Assembly: GCA_904502215.1 (NCBI GenBank)
Contig: CAJGDQ010000005.1
Coordinates: 1 to 19,051 of the forward strand
Source of the DNA: Clostridiaceae bacterium
Lineage (GTDB): Bacteria; Bacillota; Clostridia; Oscillospirales; Acutalibacteraceae
DNA: 19,051 bases
Reading direction: 5' to 3'
Numbering within the stretch: the stretch's first letter is position 1; each line of letters opens with the position of its first letter. A program made the position numbers and the translations under genes. The notes beneath the pieces were generated by a model. The model saw nothing but the letters and a program-made list of their open reading frames with translations. It searched no databases and had not been told where the DNA came from. This document shows, in pieces, positions 1 to 5,714 of this stretch.

Positions 1-3
1 CAT
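1..3 (-). CDS. Start codon of a gene leaving the window on the left (partial, unidentified)
   Basis: Positions 3-1 read ATG on the minus strand. GGAGGT (plus-strand ACCTCC, 8-13) lies four bases upstream, and a near-consensus promoter lies 34-62. Only the start codon is inside the window, so the product cannot be named. The spacing and strong Shine-Dalgarno make a real gene start likely. Confidence 0.6.
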
Positions 4-33
4 AAAGACCTCCAAAATTTAAAAATTTAAAAT

Positions 34-62
34 ATTATACCATAAAAGTATGATTATTTCAA
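34..62 (-). promoter_or_regulatory. Sigma-A type promoter for the left-edge gene, overlapping the rumA stop
   Basis: On the minus strand: TTGAAA (plus 57-62), a 17-bp spacer, then TATAAT (plus 34-39) preceded by TGG, giving an extended -10. The TGA stop of the upstream methyltransferase gene (59-61) lies inside the -35 box. No hairpin terminator follows that gene, so the left-edge gene could be read both from this promoter and by read-through. Confidence 0.65.
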
Positions 63-1396
63 CCTTTAATAAGCAAAGCGGCAGTTTCCACATGGCTTGT
101 TCTTGGGAATAAGTCAGCCGGAGTATACTCTATTAGCTTATATCCATTCTCGCTAAAAAGCTTTATATCTCGAGCGAGAGTTGCCGGGTCGCAGGAAACA
201 TAAACCACCCTATCGGGCGAAAATTTATAGGCAATAGTTTTTATAAGCTCCTCAGAGCAACCCTTTCTTGGTGGGTCAACTATAACAACATCGGTTTTGA
301 TATTTTCTTCTGCTAACTTCTCGGCGGCCTTTGCCGCATCGCCGCAAATAAACCTTGCATTTTTTATTCCATTGTTTTTAGCGTTAAACTCGGCATCTTT
401 CACAGCCTCAGGAATAATTTCAACACCTATAACTTTCTTGGCTTCCCTAGCCATTGAAAGACCTATTGTTCCTGCTCCGCAATAAAGGTCAAGAACGGTT
501 TTATTCTCGGGCTTTGCATATTCCCGAGCCTTATTATAGAGCTTTTCCGCCATATCCCTGTTAACTTGATAGAAAGAAAGCAAGGAAAGACGCACCTTTA
601 TTCCGCAAAGAATATCAACAATATAGTCCTCGCCATAAATGGTTTTTGAAAGATTTCCTAAAATAACATTAGTTCTGTTTTTATTTATATTAAGCCCTAT
701 ACTCTTGATATTTGAGTTTTCCTTTAAAAGCTCATTTATCAGCTCATCTTTTTGAGAAATATCATCACTATTTATAACAAGGGCCACCATAATCTCATTG
801 GTTTTTTCGGCCTTTCTTATAAATATATGGCGAATAAGTCCCTTGCCGTTTTCCTCATTATAAACACTAATGCTGTTTTTCTTTATCCAATTTTCTATTA
901 CCGAAATTATACCTTTAAACTCTATCGGTTGCAAAAGACAATCATTTATCGGCACTATTCTATGAGAATGAAAAGCATAAAAACCGGCCTTGCCATCAAA
1001 GTTTACGGGATACTGAACTTTATTGCGGTATCTCAAATCTTTATCATAAATAATAGGTTGAGGTTTCATATCAACCCCGCCTATTCTTTTAACCGCCTCA
1101 TAAACCTTATTTTCCTTAAAGGTCTTCTCAGCCTCATAATTTATATGCCTGAAAGCGCAACCGCCACATTTCGAAAAAACACCGCAATCACAAGAGCACC
1201 TATTAGAAGAAGGTTTAATTATCTCTAAAACCTTGCCGAAGGCATAGGCTTTTTTAACCTTTAAAATAAGTGCTTTTATGGTATCGCCAACAGCCGTTTC
1301 GGGAACAAAAACTGCCATACCCTCATATTTACCAACACCGCTGCCCTCGGCAGTATAATCGGTTATCTCTAAAATAATTTCTTGATTTTTTTGCAT
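59..1396 (-). CDS. rlmD: RlmD/RumA-family RNA (uracil-C5)-methyltransferase
   Basis: Class I SAM-dependent enzyme that methylates C5 of a uracil in RNA (23S rRNA or tRNA; the exact target cannot be read from sequence). The 445 residues match the family length. Residues 1-62 form a TRAM-like beta-barrel. C71, C77, C80 and C153 match the four [4Fe-4S] ligands of RumA-type enzymes; C67 and C69 are extra. The SAM loop DLYCGAGTIG is at 303-312, DPPRKG at 374-379, and SCDPATLARD at 401-410 carries the nucleophile C402. FPRTSHVE near the C-terminus supplies the general base E437. The ATG is preceded by AAGGA seven bases upstream. It has its own promoter (1438-1466) downstream of the sleB terminator. 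RlmCD, a dual-specificity Firmicutes version, is equally possible. Confidence 0.93.
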   Translation of the reverse strand: MQKNQEIILEITDYTAEGSGVGKYEGMAVFVPETAVGDTIKALILKVKKAYAFGKVLEIIKPSSNRCSCDCGVFSKCGGCAFRHINYEAEKTFKENKVYEAVKRIGGVDMKPQPIIYDKDLRYRNKVQYPVNFDGKAGFYAFHSHRIVPINDCLLQPIEFKGIISVIENWIKKNSISVYNEENGKGLIRHIFIRKAEKTNEIMVALVINSDDISQKDELINELLKENSNIKSIGLNINKNRTNVILGNLSKTIYGEDYIVDILCGIKVRLSLLSFYQVNRDMAEKLYNKAREYAKPENKTVLDLYCGAGTIGLSMAREAKKVIGVEIIPEAVKDAEFNAKNNGIKNARFICGDAAKAAEKLAEENIKTDVVIVDPPRKGCSEELIKTIAYKFSPDRVVYVSCDPATLARDIKLFSENGYKLIEYTPADLFPRTSHVETAALLIKG

Positions 1397-1410
1397 TATT
1401 ATATCCTTAA

Positions 1411-1442
1411 AAATAAAATCAGGCTTTCGCCTGATTTATTTT
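1411..1442 (-). terminator. Intrinsic terminator of the sleB-like gene
   Basis: Inverted repeat with a perfect 9-bp core (AAATCAGGC / GCCTGATTT) and a four-base loop, GAAA when read on the minus strand. A U-rich run (ATTTTATTTTT in DNA) follows on the minus strand. It lies 25 bp after the sleB stop. Its upstream arm overlaps the -10 box of the rumA promoter. Confidence 0.8.
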
Positions 1443-1466
1443 ATCACATATTATTTTATTAGTCAA
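1438..1466 (-). promoter_or_regulatory. Promoter for rumA/rlmD, inside the terminator
   Basis: On the minus strand: TTGACT (plus 1461-1466), 17-bp spacer, TAAAAT (plus 1438-1443) preceded by TGA as an extended -10. The expected start, about seven bases on, is near 1431. A transcript starting there would keep only three base pairs of the hairpin stem. Confidence 0.6.
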
Positions 1467-2102
1467 TCAACTGCAAAAACGGTGTTTGCCGATTGTTGTT
1501 ATAATCGGTCTTGAAAAAATCCATTTGTTAGTTGATTTATCGGGATTGTAATAATAAATCGCACCTCCCGATGGGTCAACACCGCTCAAAGCATCCGATG
1601 CCGCACGGTATGCACTGTCGGCAACAGGCTTATAAAACTGTCCGTCATTAAGGCAAGAAAAAGCACCTTTTTGATAAACCACTCCAGATAAAGTATCAGG
1701 GAAAGATGGATGCTCAATCCTGTTTAAAACCACCGCACCAACCGCAACCTGTCCGAGATAGCTTTCACCTCTTGCCTCTGCTGAAATGATACGAGCCAAA
1801 AGGTCGAAATCGGATGAGGTATAACCGCCCGAGGATGCAATTCCTAAGGCTTTGAGGGTTTGAGTGCCTGCAATTCCATCAACCTTAAGTCCATTATCTC
1901 TTTGAAAATCGGTTACCGCCTTTTTGGTGTTAGTTCCGAAAATGCCGTCTATATTCCCCTGATAATAACCCTTTTGTTTAAGCACCGTCTGGATTTGTTT
2001 CACCTCATCCGACTGCGAGCCGATTTTAGAAAGAGAAGAAACACAAAGAGAGGAAAGGCAAATAATCAACACAACCGAGATTAAAATTTTAAACTTTTTC
2101 AT
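1467..2102 (-). CDS. sleB: SleB-type spore cortex-lytic enzyme
   Basis: Germination hydrolase (lytic transglycosylase in characterised SleB) that degrades muramic-delta-lactam-containing cortex peptidoglycan. The 211-residue protein has a hydrophobic signal segment at about 5-22, a PG_binding_1 domain at about 30-86 (DEVKQIQTVLKQKGYY and GIFGTNTKKAVTDFQ), a short Gly/Ser linker, then a Hydrolase_2/CwlJ-SleB domain at about 100-210. SAEARGE (107-113) holds the conserved catalytic glutamate, likely E109; QVAVGAVVLNR and the C-terminal GKHRFC are also typical. It is shorter than Bacillus SleB (about 300 aa), mainly through a shorter linker region. AGGGTGG precedes the ATG. Bacillus sleB is followed by ypeB; here the next gene is rlmD after a terminator. 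No convincing sigma-G promoter was recognised upstream, although TTGCAA-N17-TAAAAT could serve sigma-A. Confidence 0.88.
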   Translation of the reverse strand: MKKFKILISVVLIICLSSLCVSSLSKIGSQSDEVKQIQTVLKQKGYYQGNIDGIFGTNTKKAVTDFQRDNGLKVDGIAGTQTLKALGIASSGGYTSSDFDLLARIISAEARGESYLGQVAVGAVVLNRIEHPSFPDTLSGVVYQKGAFSCLNDGQFYKPVADSAYRAASDALSGVDPSGGAIYYYNPDKSTNKWIFSRPIITTIGKHRFCS

Positions 2103-2191
2103 ATAACCACCCTAAGTTAGAGTTGGTTTATTTCCAAATTTTATACATTTTCATAAAATATTGCAAAAACTTTTCTTTTTTTGCACCACGC

Positions 2192-2200
2192 TTTGACAAA
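2192..2200 (-). promoter_or_regulatory. Candidate Spo0A box upstream of spoIIE
   Basis: Read on the minus strand this is TTTGTCAAA, a full match to the 0A-box consensus TTTGTCRAA. It overlaps the -35 hexamer of the spoIIE promoter, the arrangement known at Spo0A-activated sigma-A promoters. Only one clear box is seen; no second copy about 10 bp away was found. Confidence 0.6.
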
Positions 2201-2225
2201 ATAAACCTCATCCTCCATATATAAT
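2193..2225 (+). promoter_or_regulatory. spoIIE promoter with a 21-bp spacer
   Basis: TTGACA (2193-2198) and TATAAT (2220-2225) are both perfect hexamers but 21 bp apart instead of about 17. Recalled knowledge: B. subtilis spoIIE and spoIIG promoters have the same over-long spacing and depend on Spo0A~P to be used by sigma-A RNA polymerase. A conventional reading, TTGACA-N17-CATATA, is possible but has a weaker -10. Confidence 0.65.
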
Positions 2226-2254
2226 TGAAAATAGAATTATAGGCGGTGATTTAA

Positions 2255-4564
2255 TTGAAGGATATTGTTAAAATATCAAATAAAATTGAAAATTACTCGG
2301 CAAAAGAGCTCTTTTTTGCAGGAGCAACACATTTTTTTAGCTTTTTAACAGGATTTATTTCTACCAGAGCCATAGTGTTGGACAAGCTTCTTCCTTTTGG
2401 TTTATCATTTATAGCAGGCTGTAGTTTGCCTTTAACACCATCGGCGGCGCTCGGAATTTTTATCGGCTATTTTATTCCATCGGGCAATACAAACGCATTT
2501 AGATACATAGCCGCACTCTTTGCAATACTAGCAATAAAACTGCTTTTAAGTTCATATCAAAAGCTAGTTTCCAACCCCTTTTTCATAACCTTTATAGCCT
2601 TTATCAGCAATATTTTAACCTCGGCTGTAGCCCTCAAAAGCGCTAAAATAAATTTCCTGGACTTTGCGGTTGATGGGCTTCTTTGTGCCGCAGGTGCATA
2701 TTTCACCGCAATAAGCTTTAAAGCCCTCCAAAAGCAAACAACCGGGCTATCGGCAGACGAACTTTCTGCCCTTTTAATAGTTATAAGTCTGCTTTTAATG
2801 GGGCTTAACGGATTCGAGCTTAACGGTGTTTCACTTGGCAGAATCCTTGGAATTTTGCTAATCCTTACCGCCTCGAAATACGGCGGTATAATTTCGGGTG
2901 CTGTTGGCGGAATTGCAGTGGCGCTGACACTTAGCCTTAGCGGAGTTTCGGGCAGTATTGGAATAAGCTTTGCCTTTGCAGGACTTATGGCAGGGATTTT
3001 CTCATCCCTTGGAAAATATGCTCAAATCATTTCGGTTTTGATTTTCGCCTTTTTAGGCTCGGTTTCCTCGGCTGATTTAACCCTCGTTTCAAGAACTCTA
3101 ATCGAAGCCTCTTTAGGCTCGGCTCTCTTTTTAACCCTGCCTCGAAAGGCGGGTATTTATCTTGGAAAATTATTTTCTTCAACGCCCCATCTAATAGTCC
3201 CAACAGGGCTTAAAAAATCACTTACCATGCGCCTTGAACTTGCCTCCAATGCGCTATCGGATGTTTCTGAAACAGTTGAGCAGGTATCCCGAGAGCTATC
3301 AAAAATCAATTCCCCCGATTTTTCAAGCGTTATAACAGCGATAGAACAGGATGCCTGCGCAGGCTGTAAACTCAGAGTTCATTGTTGGGAAAGCCGAAGG
3401 GATGATACAATAGGCGCTATTTTAGAAATAACAAAGGCCATAAAACAAGGAGATATTTCCCCCGAAAGTGCAGCACCCAAGGAATTTAAAGGCAGATGCC
3501 TTCGCACCTCCAAAATTGCAAATGCGGCTTATCGGCGCTATTCCGATTATGCCTCGTCTATTGCCGCAGAAAGCCGAATTGATGAGGTGCGTTCAGTTGT
3601 TTCCGACCAGTTTGATGGTATTTCCTCTATGCTTTATGATTTGAGCCTTGAGTTTAAAAATGATGAGCAGTTTGATATAACCGCCGCCGAAAACGCAGCC
3701 GCCGCCCTTAAAAATCTTGATATAAGGGTTGAAGAAGCAAGTAGTAGAATAGATAAATTCGGCAGAATGACACTGGAATTTAAACTTAAAAAAACACCCG
3801 AGCTTATAATCAATAAGCTTCAGGTTATGAAAATGCTATCGGTTGTTTGCGAGAGGGATTTTGATGCTCCAACCATTAGTCAGGTTGGAAATGATATCTT
3901 TATTGTTATAAATGAGCACGCCTGCCTAACGGTTGATATCGGTGCCGAGCAAATATGCGCCTCAGGCTCAAATATGTGTGGTGATGCTTATAAGTATTTT
4001 GTTGATTCCAGAGGCCATTTTGTTATGGTTTTATCGGATGGAATGGGAACGGGCGGCCGAGCCGCTGTTGACGGCGCTATGGCTTCAGGCCTTATGGCAA
4101 GACTTATAAAAGCAGGCTTCGGTTATGACTGCTCCTTGAGAATACTTAATTCCTCAATGCTCTTTAAATCAACCGATGAATCGCTTGCAACGGTTGATAT
4201 TGCGAGTATAGACCTATACACAGGCACAACCGAGCTTTATAAGGCGGGTGCAGCACCAACTATTATAAGACGCTCGGGTAAAACAGGAAAAGCCGAAAGC
4301 ACCTCACTTCCTGCCGGAATACTAAGGGATATCGGCTTTGATAAGGCATCAATTAAATGCAAAGCGGGAGATATAGTTGTTATGATGTCGGACGGGGCAA
4401 CAGGCTCGGGCACCGATTGGCTCAGAGCCGAAATCGAAGCTTGGCAAGATGGCTCGGCTCAAGAATTAGCCGAAAGGCTTTGCGAATGTGCAAAACGGCG
4501 AAGAAACGATAACCACGAGGATGATATAACCGTTTTAACTGCGATACTCAATAAGGCAGTATGA
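2255..4564 (+). CDS. spoIIE: Stage II sporulation protein E (SpoIIE), membrane PP2C phosphatase
   Basis: Dephosphorylates the anti-anti-sigma factor SpoIIAA, releasing sigma-F in the forespore, and acts at the asymmetric septum with FtsZ. The 769-residue protein is slightly shorter than the B. subtilis one (about 827). Residues 20-300 are mostly hydrophobic, compatible with about ten membrane segments. The central region carries the cysteine cluster C368-x2-C371-x5-C377-W typical of the family. The C-terminal PP2C domain (about 560-769) has metal-ligand motifs CGDAY (D577), LSDGMGTG (D595), MMSDGATG (D713) and HEDDITV (D756/D757). The start is TTG: AGGCGGTGA (2241-2249) sits five bases upstream, and no better ATG fits. 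It is monocistronic, with a Spo0A-type promoter and a terminator at 4651-4683. Confidence 0.95.
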   Translation: MKDIVKISNKIENYSAKELFFAGATHFFSFLTGFISTRAIVLDKLLPFGLSFIAGCSLPLTPSAALGIFIGYFIPSGNTNAFRYIAALFAILAIKLLLSSYQKLVSNPFFITFIAFISNILTSAVALKSAKINFLDFAVDGLLCAAGAYFTAISFKALQKQTTGLSADELSALLIVISLLLMGLNGFELNGVSLGRILGILLILTASKYGGIISGAVGGIAVALTLSLSGVSGSIGISFAFAGLMAGIFSSLGKYAQIISVLIFAFLGSVSSADLTLVSRTLIEASLGSALFLTLPRKAGIYLGKLFSSTPHLIVPTGLKKSLTMRLELASNALSDVSETVEQVSRELSKINSPDFSSVITAIEQDACAGCKLRVHCWESRRDDTIGAILEITKAIKQGDISPESAAPKEFKGRCLRTSKIANAAYRRYSDYASSIAAESRIDEVRSVVSDQFDGISSMLYDLSLEFKNDEQFDITAAENAAAALKNLDIRVEEASSRIDKFGRMTLEFKLKKTPELIINKLQVMKMLSVVCERDFDAPTISQVGNDIFIVINEHACLTVDIGAEQICASGSNMCGDAYKYFVDSRGHFVMVLSDGMGTGGRAAVDGAMASGLMARLIKAGFGYDCSLRILNSSMLFKSTDESLATVDIASIDLYTGTTELYKAGAAPTIIRRSGKTGKAESTSLPAGILRDIGFDKASIKCKAGDIVVMMSDGATGSGTDWLRAEIEAWQDGSAQELAERLCECAKRRRNDNHEDDITVLTAILNKAV

Positions 4565-4571
4565 ATCTAAT

Positions 4572-4650
4572 TCGTAGGGGTCGATGCCCACATCGACCCG
4601 TTAAATTTTATAAAATATTTTCGGGCGGATGAGGGCATCCGCCCCTACAA
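4572..4650. repeat. Palindromic intergenic repeat element (MITE- or REP-like)
   Basis: Two related arms in inverted orientation, 4574-4600 and 4622-4648, each sharing GTAGGGG, GATGCCC and CATC. The centre is AT-rich with the perfect 12-bp palindrome ATTTTATAAAAT (4605-4616). Each arm also folds on itself: 4578-4586 with 4591-4599 (loop CCCA), and 4623-4631 with 4636-4644 (loop AGGG), both perfect 9-bp stems. The two stems differ by two compensatory base-pair changes. The element lies between the spoIIE stop and its terminator and contains no ORF. I recall similar GTAGGGG-type palindromes in other Clostridia, but copy number cannot be assessed from one window. Confidence 0.75.
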
Positions 4651-4683
4651 AAAAAGCTGTAAGGCATCGCCTTACAGCTTTTT
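4651..4683. terminator. Bidirectional terminator between spoIIE and the yfcE-like gene
   Basis: A perfect 15-bp stem (4651-4665 with 4669-4683) closes on a three-base ATC loop, with T runs on both exits. It can end spoIIE on the plus strand and the long minus-strand operon. The stop codon and last two codons of the minus-strand phosphodiesterase gene lie inside the stem. Confidence 0.9.
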
Positions 4684-5214
4684 GGTTTTATATACTTCCC
4701 CATTCTCGAGGTTTTTCCATAAAAACTGATTATTTTCAAATACCATATAACTATGGGGGCTGTTTTCTTTAGGTATAGAAACAGAGCCCGGATTCATAAA
4801 TATATATCCCTCTTTTTGCTCGCATTTTGGGATATGGGTATGGCCGTTTAGAAGTATATCAAAATCCTTCATATCAGGAAGTCTATCACTTTCCAAATGC
4901 CCGTGGGTTAAAACCGCCTTTTTATCGCCAAACTCGAAGGTTTTATAATCCTCTAAAACCGAGAAATCAAGCACCATTTGGTCAACCTCAGCCTCGCAGT
5001 TTCCTCTAACCGATATAATTTGCTCCTTTAGAGGATTTAGCATTTCAATAACCTTTTTGGGTGCATAATCCTTTGGTAAATCATTTCGGGGTCCGTGATA
5101 CAAAATATCGCCTAAAAAAATAATTTTATCGGGGTTTTCTTTTTTTATTGCATTCATTAAAAGCTCGCAAAAAAAAGCTGAGCCATGAATATCCGAAGCT
5201 ATAACTATCTTCAT
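4672..5214 (-). CDS. yfcE: YfcE-like metallophosphoesterase
   Basis: Small calcineurin-like phosphodiesterase of the YfcE/MJ0936 family; the physiological substrate is unknown. At 180 residues it is the normal size (E. coli YfcE 184). Metal-site motifs appear in order: SDIHG (D8, H10), GDILYHGPRN (D36), RGNCE (N72), THGH (H104, H106) and NGHTH (H125, H127), then NPGSVSIP. GDILYHGPRN in particular is a YfcE signature. Its ATG overlaps the preceding stop by four bases (ATGA, 5211-5214), implying translational coupling to the flavin reductase-like gene. It is the last gene of the operon and runs into the terminator at 4651-4683. Confidence 0.88.
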   Translation of the reverse strand: MKIVIASDIHGSAFFCELLMNAIKKENPDKIIFLGDILYHGPRNDLPKDYAPKKVIEMLNPLKEQIISVRGNCEAEVDQMVLDFSVLEDYKTFEFGDKKAVLTHGHLESDRLPDMKDFDILLNGHTHIPKCEQKEGYIFMNPGSVSIPKENSPHSYMVFENNQFLWKNLENGEVYKTKKL

Positions 5215-5702
5215 TTAACAAGCACCTTTTCTATCTTTCCTATAATCATATAATGAAAATCATCATTATACCATTTGAGCGGTTCTTTATCTATAAAATT
5301 TTCAGCCTCAAGCTTGCCAACATACTGCTTTTTGCAAATCAAAACAAGTCTTGCCTCATCGAAATAAACAGTATTATCCGAGAAAACAGGTGTTAATCCT
5401 GTTAGGGCAGTTTTATCAACATCTCTTCCCGATTTTGAACCGCAAACCTTGTGAATTGCCTTTTCATCACCATAAAAGCTAAGGGTAAAATAATCGGAAT
5501 TTTCAACAAATTCCATAGTATATCTTTGGGGTCTGATAAGCGCTACAACACTGTCATTCCCCCAAATTTCACCTGCAAATCCCCAAGAGGCAGTCATCAT
5601 ATTATATTTTTCTTGGCTGCCTGCAGTTATCAGCATCCATTCATCAGCAATCATTTTTATAAGATTGCCCTGAATCTCTTTTGGACTAATCTCTTTAAAC
5701 AT
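5211..5702 (-). CDS. Flavin reductase-like (DIM6/NTAB) FMN-binding protein
   Basis: A 163-residue split-barrel protein of the flavin reductase-like family. Members bind FMN and use NAD(P)H or act as small flavoprotein reductases; no substrate can be assigned. Recognisable conserved blocks are WMLITAG (22-28), NMMTASWG (34-41), IRPQRYT (56-62), YFTLSFYG (71-78) and CGSKSGRDVDK (87-97), the last one typical of the clostridial subgroup. No signal peptide or membrane segment is visible, so it is probably cytoplasmic. GAGGTTGAT lies just before the ATG, and recG ends 12 bp upstream. It sits between recG and the YfcE-like gene in an operon tail. No function linking it to DNA repair is evident. Confidence 0.8.
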   Translation of the reverse strand: MFKEISPKEIQGNLIKMIADEWMLITAGSQEKYNMMTASWGFAGEIWGNDSVVALIRPQRYTMEFVENSDYFTLSFYGDEKAIHKVCGSKSGRDVDKTALTGLTPVFSDNTVYFDEARLVLICKKQYVGKLEAENFIDKEPLKWYNDDFHYMIIGKIEKVLVK

Positions 5703-5714
5703 AAAATCAACCTC

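Noticed and set aside
752..1228. A 158-codon plus-strand frame inside rumA
   Set aside because: It is opposite a gene with intact catalytic motifs, has no ribosome site, and encodes no recognisable domain. Codon bias of the minus-strand gene explains it.
2103..2191. A sigma-G promoter for the sleB-like gene
   Set aside because: A TTGCAA-N17-TAAAAT pair is visible on the minus strand, but nothing matches the sigma-G -10 (CATNNTA) well enough to claim.
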